Source of the DNA: Ascochyta rabiei
Lineage: Eukaryota; Ascomycota; Dothideomycetes; Pleosporales; Didymellaceae
Length of the DNA stretch: 64,000 nt
Assembly (NCBI RefSeq): GCF_004011695.2
Contig: NC_082422.1
Location: 248,001 to 312,000 of the forward strand
Direction of reading: 5' to 3'
Made by a program: the position numbers and the translations under genes. The notes beneath the pieces are model-generated. The model did not search any database. It was not told the DNA's origin and saw only the letters and a list, made by a program, of their open reading frames with translations. This document shows positions 11,721-21,437 of the stretch, piece by piece. Each line of letters opens with the position of its first letter. Positions within the stretch are counted from its first letter, which is position 1.

Positions 11721-13883
11721 ATGCAGGTGCCCTGTTCAGCCTGCGGCGCCTTACACTGGATAGATGAGCGGAAGAGCACTACCTCTGTAACAGACCCGCG
11801 ATTTACTCTCTGCTGCCTGGACGGCGAGGTCGACCTGCCAGCCCTCACACCGCTGCCGTCGTACCTGTATCAGCTACTCAACACGAATACTCTAGCAGCG
11901 CGGCACTTCCGTAAGGAGCTACGGGCCTACAACGCTGCCTTTGCGTTTACCTCGGTAGACTGTACACCTACCAGCCGTGGGGCGCAGGGCCCTGGCGTGC
12001 AGGTGTTTCAGATCCACGGGGCCCTATACCACCGCAGCGGCCCTGTAGAGGTTCTCGAGGGAAGCCTGCCGCAGTACGCTCAGCTATACTTTTACGACCC
12101 ACAGTACGCTGCCAACGCCCGCCACCAGCGGAACAGCCACTTACAGCTCCAGATTCTCCAAGATCTAACGGCAATGCTATATGAGATCAATAACCCATAT
12201 ATATCTATATACCGCACGGCCCAGGATCGGCTCAACAGTAGCGCTGCAGACGCCCGCGTCATACTAACCAGCAGGCTTACACTAGCCCTAGAGACTAGGC
12301 AGGACCGCCGCAGGGAGAACGTACCTACTAGCGATGAGCTAGGCCTAGTGATACCTGACGCAGCAGGTGCAGAGACGTCCCGTCCCATCGTCCTAGCGGC
12401 CCGTAACTCCAGCGCCCTGTTTACTATCAGCGCCGCCCACCCATCTTACATGCCGCTACACTACGTACTGATGTTTCCCCACGGGGATTCTGGGTGGCGG
12501 CCGGGGCTAACGCTCCGTAACCAGGACGGATCCCGTCTGCAGACGTCGCTGACCCAGCAAACCTACTATCGATACTATCTACACCCCCGCCCTGGGCAGA
12601 CTACAAATCCGTTCCGCTTCTACAGGCTGTTTCAGCAGTACGTTGTGGATATCTGGGCTATCTGCAACCAGGCCCGGCTGGCCTGGATCCGAGCAAACCA
12701 GGCACAGCTGCGGGCAGACCTGTATAGCGGTGTTGCTGATGCCGTTATGGGCAACAACGACGCCCAGGCAGGCCCTGTTGGACGCCGCGTTGTCCTGCCG
12801 TCGTCCTATCTAGGCAGCTCACGATTTGTCAGCCAGTGCTATCAGGACTCTATGGCTATCGTCCGTCGATATGGCCGCCCTACCCTGTTTATCACTTTTA
12901 CAGCTAGCCCATACTGGCCAGAGGTTGCCCGTGAGCTCCGCCCTGGGGAGACAGGCCTGAATCGGCCTGATCTAATCTGCCGGGCCTTCCATCTGAAGGT
13001 GCAGAAGCTAGTAGCCGATGTGAAGAGCAACCTGTTCGGCACCCATCTGGGCCACGTGTACACGATTGAGTACCAGAAACGGGGCCTGCCCCATATACAC
13101 CTGCTGCTGTTCCTGACCCCACACAACCGCGAGGCGTTCACGGATCCTGTAACAATTGATAGCACTATCCGGGCTGAGATCCCTTCCCCTGTGGATGACC
13201 CAGACGGCCTGCTTACAGAGGTTGTACGGACCTTCATGCTTCACGGGCCATGTGGGGAGCACAATCTGCAGGCCCCGTGTATGGTGCCTCAGCGCGACAG
13301 CGCCCCGCCGCGGTGCTCTAAGAACTTTCCTAAGCGTTACTGCCCATCTACAGTGGTCCATGAGGACGGGTACCCTGAGTATCAGCGCCGGGATGATGGC
13401 CGCACGCTTGCTGTACGGTGTAAGGGCCGTATTGTACACCTTAATAACAGCTGGGTTGTCCCGTATAACCCTGGTCTGCTCCGTAAGTACTGGGCCCATA
13501 TCAATGTAGAGGTTTGCGGCACTATCCACGCTATCAAATACGTCCACAAGTACATCTACAAGGGCACTGACAGGGCAGTACTAAACGTCTCAGAAGCAGA
13601 TAAGGTTAAGCAGCATCTAAACGGGCGATATATCAGTCCATCTGAGGCTGTTTGGCGGCTGTTTGAGTACCCAGTACACATGGAGCGGCCCACTGTAGTG
13701 CCCCTAGCGGTCCACCTACCGAATGAGCAGATAGTTACGTTCCCTGCTAACGCTACCACTGCAGAGTTATCAGCCCGCCTGGAGCGATCTGTAACTACGC
13801 TTACGGCGTTCTTCCAGCGCAACGCTGACCATGAGTATGGCCGTGAGGTCCTATATCAGGACTATCCATCCCAGTTTGTTTAG
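11721..13883 (+). CDS. Helitron Rep (HUH) portion of the transposase, ends at premature TAG
   Basis: N-terminal half of a Helitron RepHel protein, which nicks and rejoins DNA during rolling-circle transposition. A zinc-binding start (CSACGALHW, then LCCLDGEV) is followed by the Helitron-like N domain. The HUH motif is GLPHIHLLLF (codons 13091-13099, residue about 457). The paired catalytic tyrosine region KYVHKYIYKG is at about 13536-13565. The frame is open upstream to about 11409 with a low-complexity leader, so the true start may lie earlier, possibly after an intron ending near 11401-11408. The frame stops at TAG 13881-13883 just before the conserved segment that continues in the same frame. 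Confidence 0.9.
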   Translation: MQVPCSACGALHWIDERKSTTSVTDPRFTLCCLDGEVDLPALTPLPSYLYQLLNTNTLAARHFRKELRAYNAAFAFTSVDCTPTSRGAQGPGVQVFQIHGALYHRSGPVEVLEGSLPQYAQLYFYDPQYAANARHQRNSHLQLQILQDLTAMLYEINNPYISIYRTAQDRLNSSAADARVILTSRLTLALETRQDRRRENVPTSDELGLVIPDAAGAETSRPIVLAARNSSALFTISAAHPSYMPLHYVLMFPHGDSGWRPGLTLRNQDGSRLQTSLTQQTYYRYYLHPRPGQTTNPFRFYRLFQQYVVDIWAICNQARLAWIRANQAQLRADLYSGVADAVMGNNDAQAGPVGRRVVLPSSYLGSSRFVSQCYQDSMAIVRRYGRPTLFITFTASPYWPEVARELRPGETGLNRPDLICRAFHLKVQKLVADVKSNLFGTHLGHVYTIEYQKRGLPHIHLLLFLTPHNREAFTDPVTIDSTIRAEIPSPVDDPDGLLTEVVRTFMLHGPCGEHNLQAPCMVPQRDSAPPRCSKNFPKRYCPSTVVHEDGYPEYQRRDDGRTLAVRCKGRIVHLNNSWVVPYNPGLLRKYWAHINVEVCGTIHAIKYVHKYIYKGTDRAVLNVSEADKVKQHLNGRYISPSEAVWRLFEYPVHMERPTVVPLAVHLPNEQIVTFPANATTAELSARLERSVTTLTAFFQRNADHEYGREVLYQDYPSQFV

Positions 13884-15869
13884 CACCTCCCGTCACGGAC
13901 CTGGCACGTGCGTCAGCGCGGCACTGCGATTGGCCGCATGTACTTTTGCAGCCCGCTACAGGGTGAACAGTTCTATCTACAGCTTCTCTTGACTACCGTA
14001 CGGGGTCCACAGTCCTACGCGGACCTGCGTACCTTTAGCGGCACAGAGTATCCTACTTTCCAGGCCGCCGCAGCTGCCCGCGGGTTACTGCTACACGATG
14101 GAGACTGGGTAGCCTGCTTCCAGGACGCCGTTACGTTTGCCACAGGCCAGGCGTTACGGTACTTCTTCGTTGCTGCTCTCTTAAATGGGCCTGTTACAGA
14201 TCCAGCTGCTATCTGGGCAGCCTTCCAGGCGGATTTGTGTGACGACTTACCTGAGGCTGCTGCTGCCCTGCTAGTATCCGCAGATCCAGACGCGTACCTT
14301 GACTACGGCCTGTATCTGATAGAAGGGCTGCTGGCAGAGTCTGGCAAACGTCTTACGGATTTCTCACTCCCTGCGTGCCAGTTCAACTGGGGAGTACGGC
14401 TGCAGAATCAGCTTCTTGCCGCTGAGCTGGCCTACGATACAGACGGGCAGGACACTGCCTTCTGGGACACTGTTACAGGGCTGAATATGGACCAGCGCGC
14501 CGTATTTGATGCCGTTACTGCCGCTATTGAGGCTGACCACAGCACTGCCCACTTCTTCGTACAGGGCCTAGCAGGCACAGGCAAGACGTTCCTCTGGCGC
14601 TGTATATGTGCCTACTATCGCTCTACAGGCCGGGTGGTCCTGTGCGTTGCGTCGTCGGGTATAGCTGCTGTCCTGCTGCCCGGCGGCCGCACTGCCCACT
14701 CCCGTTTCCGGATCCCGTTGGATATCCACGACGATTCCATCTGCCCTGTTGCTCCAGGCTCGGAGCTTGGGCGGCTGCTGCAGGCCGCTACTCTAGTTAT
14801 CTGGGACGAGGTGCCTATGCAGCACCGTTACTGCTTCGAGGCAGTCCACCGTATGCTGCAGGACGTCCGTAGCTCCCCTGCCCTGTTTGGCGGCCTCCCT
14901 GTAATTGCCAGCGGCGATTTTGCCCAGATCCTACCCGTCGTCCGCCGGGGCCAGCGGCCTGCCATCGTCAACGCCTGCCTGCAGCAGTCTACGCTCATAT
15001 GGCCGCACATGACCGTACTGCACCTGCGTCAGAATATGCGGGTGCTATCTGGGGCTGACAACACCTGTTTTGCAGCCTGGTGCCGGGGACTGGCTACCCG
15101 TGAGATGGATGGCCTGATCTCCATCCCAGACTGGATGACCGTCTACTACAGCCTACAGGGCTTCCTGGATCACGTCTATCCGCCGCACCTCCTCCAGCAG
15201 GCTGCTGCGGACTATCAGGTCCTCAACGGCCGTGCTATACTGGCCGTACGGAACGACGCAGTAGCTGTAATCAACGCCGCAATGCTTGCTGCCTTCCCTG
15301 GTGAGCTAGTAGAGCTGGTTGCAGTGGACTCTGCTGAGGTTGAGGACAATACAACACAGGATCTGCCTCCCGTAGAGCTGCTGCAGTCCTTTGAGCCCCC
15401 GTCACTGCCCCCGTCACGCCTTCTGCTCAAGGTAGGCGTACCAATAATGCTTCTACGGAACCTGTACCCAAGCCAGGGGCTCTGCAACGGTACCCGTTTA
15501 GCGGTTACACAGATATCCTCCCGCTGTATCCAGGCCCGCATCCTATCTGGCGAGTTTGCAGGCCAGCTCCGCCTGCTGCCACGTATCAGGCTCACTTCAA
15601 CCAGTAGAGAGCTCCCGTTTATCGTCAGCCGGGTCCAGTTTCCAGTTCGCCTCTCCTTTGCAATCACTGTAAACAAGTCACAGGGCCAGTCACTCTCTGT
15701 TGTAGGCGTTGATCTGCGTCACGCTGTGTTTACACATGGCCAGCTATACGTAGCTATGTCCCATGTAACTACACTTGCAGGCCTGTCAATCCTGCTGCCA
15801 GCACCTGATACTAGCGATGAGCCATCCCGTACGGTCCCTAATATCGTATACCCAGAGGTGCTCCTGTAG
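13884..15869 (+). CDS. Helitron PIF1-type helicase portion, in frame after the TAG
   Basis: Continuation of the Helitron protein in the same reading frame. Residues right after the stop (HLPSRTWHVRQRG, then IGRMYF) are the conserved junction between the Rep and helicase parts. The TAG therefore replaces a tryptophan-like position rather than ending a natural protein. The helicase has Walker A GLAGTGKT at about 14567-14590, Walker B-like VIWDEVPM at about 14795, and late motifs including the VTVNKSQGQS-type ITVNKSQGQSL (about 15664-15696) and LYVAMSHVT. It ends normally at 15869. No ATG-led product would include the junction unless the stop is read through. Confidence 0.88.
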   Translation, partial: HLPSRTWHVRQRGTAIGRMYFCSPLQGEQFYLQLLLTTVRGPQSYADLRTFSGTEYPTFQAAAAARGLLLHDGDWVACFQDAVTFATGQALRYFFVAALLNGPVTDPAAIWAAFQADLCDDLPEAAAALLVSADPDAYLDYGLYLIEGLLAESGKRLTDFSLPACQFNWGVRLQNQLLAAELAYDTDGQDTAFWDTVTGLNMDQRAVFDAVTAAIEADHSTAHFFVQGLAGTGKTFLWRCICAYYRSTGRVVLCVASSGIAAVLLPGGRTAHSRFRIPLDIHDDSICPVAPGSELGRLLQAATLVIWDEVPMQHRYCFEAVHRMLQDVRSSPALFGGLPVIASGDFAQILPVVRRGQRPAIVNACLQQSTLIWPHMTVLHLRQNMRVLSGADNTCFAAWCRGLATREMDGLISIPDWMTVYYSLQGFLDHVYPPHLLQQAAADYQVLNGRAILAVRNDAVAVINAAMLAAFPGELVELVAVDSAEVEDNTTQDLPPVELLQSFEPPSLPPSRLLLKVGVPIMLLRNLYPSQGLCNGTRLAVTQISSRCIQARILSGEFAGQLRLLPRIRLTSTSRELPFIVSRVQFPVRLSFAITVNKSQGQSLSVVGVDLRHAVFTHGQLYVAMSHVTTLAGLSILLPAPDTSDEPSRTVPNIVYPEVLL

Positions 15870-16311
15870 CCAGCCACAACCTACTAGTATATTAGCCCGC
15901 CAACGTCGCCGCTACCAGTATATCAGCCCGTCAACGTTACTGCCACAACCTACTAGTATATCGGGCTAACAGCTATCAATAGTACGTCACCGCCTAGTTA
16001 TTCTGCCGTTACAGGTGCTATTGTGCCCGCAGGTTGACCTTCACCGTGAGCTTACAAACCCCCCGCGTACCAGTATCTAGCACCAATCAGGCCACGTACA
16101 GTGACTGTACAATCCAGATACAGTATAGCCACAGGCCCTATAACATCATTTGATGGCTGCCTATTCACTGTTTTGGCCCGACAAACAGAATATACTATTC
16201 ACGGTGAGCTACAACACCAAAATATCGCAGGTCTTGGCAGCCGCTAGCTGGCTGCGATATACTATATAGGCAGCCGCCCTCCCCCGTTTTACTACTCTCT
16301 AGGTCATCAAT
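15870..16311. repeat. Short degenerate direct repeats 3' of the helicase
   Basis: Between 15882 and 15970 the words AGTATATYAGCCCGYCAACG and CCACAACCTACTAGTATAT recur three and two times. The rest to 16311 holds no gene. This is likely non-coding Helitron sequence between its two genes. Confidence 0.6.
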
Positions 16312-16574
16312 ATGGACTCCTCCGCCCCCGCCGACGACGTCGCCGCCCCCGCCAACACCGCCGCCGCCGACGCCGCCGCTGCCCTCGCCGCCCCCGCCAA
16401 CACCGCCAACACCGCCCCCGCCAACACCGCCAACACCGCCGCCGCTGACGCCGCCGCTGCTGCTGCTGCTGCCACTGCTGCTGCTGCCACTGCCGCCGCC
16501 GCCCTCGCTGCCGCCCCCGCCCTCCGCCGCTCCCCCCTGCCCCCGGCCCGCCCACCGCCGCCGCCCTGCTCGCC

Positions 16575-17133
16575 ATGCCGCCCGCCTCGCGGGCCTGCAC
16601 AAGGCTGGCTTCTCGGCCAGTCCAGCGCCAGCTGGAGTTCCGCGCGGGCTACGAGCCCAGCAAGTTCAACCTCGCTGGTAAGTAACCCCCTGTAAGTGTC
16701 CTGTAGAGCCCTGTACTGACAGTAAGCAGTTCGGCAGCAGAACCTCGAATCTGCGCTCGCGCAGGTTGTCGGCCGCGTCGCCCCCACCGAATGCAACTCC
16801 TGCCAGCGAGCAGCTGGCCCGTATACTACCTGCGTGGTAGTTACAGGCCAGCTGCTCGACTCGTGCGCCAACTGCCACTATGGCAGTGAGGGCGCCCGCT
16901 GCTCCTTCCGCCGTAAGTTTACAGCCTCCACATTCCCCATACAGACCTTATTGACCCTGCTACAGCCACGCCCGCCCCCGTCGTCCCCGTCCCCGCCATC
17001 GCCACCCCCTCCAGGTCCCGCCGCCAGGTCGCTGCCGCTGCCGCTGCCGCTGCTGCTGCCGCTGCCCCTGCCGCTGCCCCTGCCACCCCCTCCAAGAAGC
17101 GCCGCCGCACCACCGCCACCCCTGCTGCCTCCC

Positions 17134-17168
<35 letters not shown>

Positions 17169-17373
17169 GCCTCCAAGAAGGAGAAGAAGAAGGAGAAGAG
17201 GAAGAGGAAGAAGAAGAGTAGGTTACAGGCCTGTAAAAGAAATCTACTGGCTGCTAACATTTTTTACAGAGGTCCGTAAGTGCGTACGGGACGTAAAGAA
17301 GTCCGTAGCGGCTCTAGAGCTTGCTATGGATTCCTCCTCCTCAGAGGACAGTGATGAAGATGATGAGGATTAA
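16575..17373 (+). CDS. Helitron accessory cysteine-rich protein (DUF3716-like), model partly uncertain
   Basis: I place the start at ATG 16575 (MPPASRACTRLASRPV, then FRAGYEPSKFNLA). Exon 1 ends at 16677 and exon 2 runs 16730-16912. After splicing, exon 2 encodes a compact cysteine motif C-x2-C-x9-C-x10-C-x2-C-x8-C (CNSCQRAAGPYTTC, then CANCHYGSEGARCSF) of the kind seen in the fungal DUF3716 family. Exon 3 from 16966 gives Ala-rich and basic stretches (SKKRRR, KKEKKKEKRKRKKK). The acidic tail MDSSSSEDSDEDDED before the stop at 17373 lies in another frame. A third intron or a frameshift near 17220-17270 is needed and I could not resolve it. Its function within the Helitron is unknown. Confidence 0.55.
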
Positions 17374-17490
17374 ATAGTTTACAGGTCTGCACATGAATGA
17401 AACAGTGTTTACAGTGCTATTTACACTCCTGTTACTGTTGTGATTTTCCCTTGCTTACTAACTCTCTACCCCGCTACCCCTGTAAACGCA

Positions 17491-18345
17491 AAGCTCTGCA
17501 CCCGCTGGCCCAAACACTGGCATATTGTTTATCAAATTTCAGAAACGAGCCATCCAACCGGCGGACAACAGCAAAGCAGTCTCGATCAGCTATGCTGTAA
17601 GGACTATTTCACACTACCGTGCTAGAGATCGAGTTGAAGCTCATCGAGTCTGCATCAGCGGTCCAAGTTGACTACTAATTGTAGTAACTATCACCCTCGC
17701 TCTAGACGTGCGGCTACTGCAGAAAAGCGTCTAGTTCTCACACGTAGCGAAACTCTACAGCGCTTTTCACCCCGGCACACACCCTCATCTCGTACATCTT
17801 GTCGCTCCTTTTATGTCGAGTTATCGTCACGGCCGAGCTCATCGCCTCAGGGCCGTCCTGGCCGTCTCAGATTCTCTATAGATCGAACCGCCCTCCATGA
17901 GAGAGCGAGTAAGAAGGACGTGCAGGCTGTGGTATCTGGGCGCAAAGGTAAGGACTGCGTTTCTTCAACGGCAGATGCCGGCTGCTGGCACCTCGTTTGC
18001 ACAAGCGGAGCTTTCCCATCTTCGTCTGAGCAAAACAACTCTGATAGTGTCCCAGTGACTATATGCTGGAAGCGGGCACGGATACCTAGAGTAAGTCGGA
18101 CCGCACCCCACACCGGCGTCACCACCTGGACGGCGCGCTAGCAGGCGTGGGAACCCCGCTTCTTGCATAGACGCGTGTAAGTAAGCGTGCCATTGTGGTG
18201 GATCGAGCCGCCGTGTGCATAAAAGCTCAGTTTATCTCGAACTGCGTTGTGGAGAAAAAGAATTGCGTCTGTCACAGCGGTAGTGATGGCTTCGAGTACA
18301 GATGTGGAATTGAGGCAACGCCGCTGTGAAGGCGTGCCGGAGAAG
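17491..18345. other. Right flank of the Helitron, no clear gene
   Basis: A 157-codon plus-strand frame (17668-18141) is Ser/Arg-rich with no recognisable domain. The promoter of the following dehydrogenase must be in the last few hundred bases. Confidence 0.4.
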
Positions 18346-18410
18346 ATGAAGGCACTGCAGTAAGAGCTGCTTCTATACTTTTTCTTCTTCTTCTTCTTCT
18401 TCTTCTTCTT

Positions 18411-18441
<31 letters not shown>

Positions 18442-19736
18442 GTATACGAAATCAGAGCTGACATGCAGCAGATACTCTGGTGCGGAGGCATTCGCCGTAG
18501 TCGAGATGGACGTGCCCGAGATTGGCGACGACGACGTCCTGGTACACATACGCACGACAATGCACTCCAGCAAGACTGAAGCCAGCAGGTCAAGATAGCA
18601 GCTTGCGGAGTCTGCGGCACAGATCTCCACTACCACAAGGGCGAGTTCCTAGCGAAGGTGATGATAACTTCAACATGCTCCGTAGCAGAAAACGACGGCG
18701 AAACTGACTACCGGAACAGTGGCCGTTGATACCCGGTACATCCTACCCATCCGCTCTACATTGCGACCTCGACCCACTCGTCTCAGTTCTAACCGTGACA
18801 GGTCACGAAGCAGCCGGCACGGTGGTAGCAGTGGGGGGGAACGTGACCGCGCTCTCGCTGCACGACCGCGTAACCGCCGACCCGCTGCAACCATGCCTTT
18901 CGTGCTTCCACTGCACACGGCGCAAACCGCTGCTCTGCGACCGCCTGAAGGCCTTTGGAGGCAACGCTCCGGGCGGGTTCGCAGAGTACTGTCGCTATCC
19001 CGCGCGGCAGGTGCATTGCATTGGCGCGCTGCCCTTCCTGGACGCGGTGCTGCTGGAGCCGCTGGCGTGCGCGGCGCACGGGATCGAGCGCATGCAGATG
19101 GGCGTGGGGAGCGCGGTGTTGCTGTTTGGATGCGGGCCGACGGGGATGTTGATTGCGCAGTTGGTGCGGTTGAATGGTGGTGCGCATGTATGTATATACC
19201 CCCCTCTTCCTTTCTTGTCATCTCAACACTACACCTCAACACCACACCGCCTACTAACCCAGGAGCAAAAGCTGACCATCGCCGCACACCCCAATGCGAA
19301 ACTCGCTCTCGCGCAATCCATGCACCTCGCAGACGCCTACCACCCCATCTCGCCCACGGATCCCTCCTCCTCCCTCTCAGCGCTGCAAGCCGCGAACCCG
19401 CACGGCTTCGACGTCGTCATCGAAGCCACGGGCAGCCCGAGCGTGCTCGAGTCAGCGCTGCGCTTTGTGCGCAAGGGCGGCAAGCTGGTCGTGTACGGCG
19501 TTTACAACGCGGCGGCCAAGATTGCTTGGGAGCCGTTTGTCATCTGGGAGAGGGAGTTGGAGGTGCTGGCGAGTTTCTGCAGTATGGGGCATGTGCCGGT
19601 CGCGTTGGATTACGTGAGGGCTGGGCGGGTGAGGGTGAGTGGTGTTGTGGATCGGACGTTTCGTGTCGAGGAGTGGGGTGCCTGTTTGGAGGTGGTAAGG
19701 CGGGGGGAGTGTGTCAAGGCTGCAATTGTGTTTTGA
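18346..19736 (+). CDS. D-arabinitol dehydrogenase-like medium-chain zinc dehydrogenase
   Basis: NAD(P)-dependent oxidation of a polyol, most like fungal ARD1-type D-arabinitol dehydrogenases (family recognised from memory of conserved blocks; substrate is inference). Exons are 18346-18359, 18469-18541, 18589-18657, 18720-18735, 18802-19187 and 19263-19736, giving 343 residues, the usual family length. Catalytic zinc ligands lie in CGVCGTDLHYHKGEF and GHEAAG. Structural zinc cysteines are in CLSCFHC plus the following C. The Rossmann loop is GCGPTGMLIAQL. The C-terminus EEWGACLEVVR to KAAIVF is typical. The tiny first exon (MKAL plus two bases) is separated by an intron holding a long TTC repeat. 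It converges on a GH43-like gene 73 bp away. Confidence 0.88.
18381..18440 (+). repeat. (TTC)n microsatellite inside intron 1
   Basis: About 19 uninterrupted TTC units form a polypyrimidine tract 28 bp before the 3' splice site of the dehydrogenase's first intron. Confidence 0.9.
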
Positions 19737-19809
19737 GTAGGAAGAAAAGGTGGTGGGGTCAAATTGATTTGTATAGTTTGATGTTGATTTCGGGATATGT
19801 GAGCGTTTT

Positions 19810-20823
19810 TTACGCCCACTTTGCATTCAGCGCCTCGACCTGCTGCTTCGTGACTGGCAACACGCTCCCATGCCTCAGGTTCTTGGGCCACGCGGCGCGA
19901 TCCGACGGCGTCCACACGCCGCCCGCAACATCGACACTCTCGTACGGCCGGTACCCGTCCCCGCCGTAGAAATCCAACAGCAGATGCGCTTTGCCCTCGA
20001 CTTCGTTGTCCCAGTAAACGGCGGGCCCCTCGACAGCGGACTCGATGATGGAGTTTGCGCCCTGTGGACGCGTCCAGGGTCCGAAGAGACCGCTCGTGCT
20101 GACCTCGGTGAAGACGGTCTTGGCCGTCTCGTTTTTGACGAAGCGCGCGTACTTGTTGTCGCCGAGGTCGAGGAACTCCAAGTCGATGACGTTGGTGGGG
20201 GAGTAGTCGATGTAGTCTGCTGGGGCCGAGAAGGTGGTGAAGTCGCGCGTGTATGCGTACCGCAGCTTGGTTGCACTGGGAGCGCCGGTGTGGCCTGGAT
20301 CGTCGGCGCCGTAGAACTTGCTCGCCCAGTGAACGAGGTACTCGCCCTTTGCTTGATCCCAGACAGCAGACGGCGCCCACACCATGCCCGCGCTTGCGTC
20401 TTCCACCTCGATAAGCCGCTCGGACTTCCAGGTTGTCAGGTCCGTGGACTCCCAGACGAAGATGGAGCGGCTGCCGTTGCGCTGTGCAATGTCCCAGGTG
20501 GTGGCGCCGATATTGAGGTCGGTGCCGATGATGTAGTACTTGGGGTCGCTGGGGGCGGTGATGATGGAGGGGTCGCGGACGCCTTTTGTGCCGAGGGTGG
20601 GGACGATGACGGGGTCGCCGTTGTTGAGGGGGTTCATGGAGGCCGCGTTGTTGCCGGTCGATTGGTAGAAGTAGACATTCGGCGCATCGCCGAGGAAGAA
20701 GACGCCCAGGTAGCCGGTGAGGGAGGATTTGGCATTGGCGCGAGGGGTCATGTAGGAGGCAAAGTCAAGAGTGGGCAGGGCAAGGGCGCTGGGCAGCAGC
20801 GCAAGGCACGTGGAGAAACGCAT
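19810..20823 (-). CDS. Secreted glycoside hydrolase, family 43-like beta-propeller
   Basis: A 337-residue secreted protein acting on plant cell-wall arabinose- or xylose-containing glycans (inferred from family). I start at ATG 20823 because MRFSTCLALLPSALALP is a signal peptide. The upstream in-frame extension to 20967 has no such property. Blade-type motifs in order are GVRDPSII (the catalytic-base Asp region), YYIIGTDLN, FVWESTDLTTW, VWAPSAVWD, YARFVKNET and VEGPAVYW (acid Glu region). The last blade contains RHGSVLPVT. It is intronless. Its tail-to-tail neighbour is a pentitol dehydrogenase, which fits an arabinose-use theme, although the spacing may be chance. Subfamily was not assigned. 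Confidence 0.8.
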   Translation of the reverse strand: MRFSTCLALLPSALALPTLDFASYMTPRANAKSSLTGYLGVFFLGDAPNVYFYQSTGNNAASMNPLNNGDPVIVPTLGTKGVRDPSIITAPSDPKYYIIGTDLNIGATTWDIAQRNGSRSIFVWESTDLTTWKSERLIEVEDASAGMVWAPSAVWDQAKGEYLVHWASKFYGADDPGHTGAPSATKLRYAYTRDFTTFSAPADYIDYSPTNVIDLEFLDLGDNKYARFVKNETAKTVFTEVSTSGLFGPWTRPQGANSIIESAVEGPAVYWDNEVEGKAHLLLDFYGGDGYRPYESVDVAGGVWTPSDRAAWPKNLRHGSVLPVTKQQVEALNAKWA

Positions 20824-21437
20824 GATGGAGGTGTTGAGCAGGTCTGGTGTTTCGGTGGGTTGAGTCGTGCTTTTATCCTGCACGCAGTTCGTGATACAAA
20901 GGGGGTGCCTGAACAGAGTAGAATTACGATTTGCCGCAGCCGGGGTCTTCTTCTTGTAAAAGATCACTGCCTACCTAGATGCTCAGTGCAAGCGGCTCGT
21001 ATTTCTACTCCGTTCAGGGACCCCCCTTGTACATGAGTTCCATCATTGCCCCGATCGCCGAGCGTAGTGCGTAGTGGAGATTTGAGGGTCGGAGCGAATG
21101 CCTTTACGAGAAGTGCAGCCTCGGTGAAGCGTCGATTCCTTGTGGGAAATCTTGTGGGTGAGGGGCTGGATTGGTGAGGGAAGTGATTTCTCCGGATCTG
21201 CGGAGGCCAAGGCCGTGGAGGTGGAGCTCAATACGACCGCAGGCCCGGCCGGATACGGTTGGAAGCGGGCAAGTGGTGCCTAGATATGACGTACCCGTGT
21301 TTTTTTTGGAACATCATGTGCTTCTGCGCCGAGGGACGTAGACGTGCAGTTACAATACGAGAAAGTACAAACTTGAATTGGTATCTGGATGCGCCGTGAA
21401 TGCCGAATCAACGCCGAGCGATGCTGCTAACAAAAAC
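20824..21437. other. Intergenic region upstream of GH43-like gene
   Basis: Promoter side of the leftward GH43-like gene and 3' side of the leftward yju2 gene. No additional gene seen. Confidence 0.5.

Larger units (their letters stand above)
10916..17490 (+). mobile_element. Helitron (rolling-circle transposon), near-complete, ends approximate
   Basis: The core is a Rep/helicase frame (about 11409-15869) with HUH Rep motifs and a PIF1-type helicase, which defines Helitrons. The element also holds an accessory cysteine-rich gene (16575-17373). The ends are inferred from a recurring CCTGTAAA/TTTACAG sequence that clusters at about 10928-11175 and again at 17220-17490, and from codon use that changes outside. 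I could not fix the exact 5' TC and 3' CTRR ends or the terminal hairpin. The single nonsense codon suggests the element is inactive, or recently inactivated, on its own. Confidence 0.75.

Noticed and set aside
16312..16695. Ala-rich ORF beginning at ATG 16312
   Set aside because: It reads the wrong frame into the exon; the frame starting at 16575 joins by splicing to the cysteine-rich exon.
19870..21036. 388-codon plus-strand ORF opposite the GH43-like gene
   Set aside because: Antisense shadow; the minus-strand product has a signal peptide and family motifs, this one has none.
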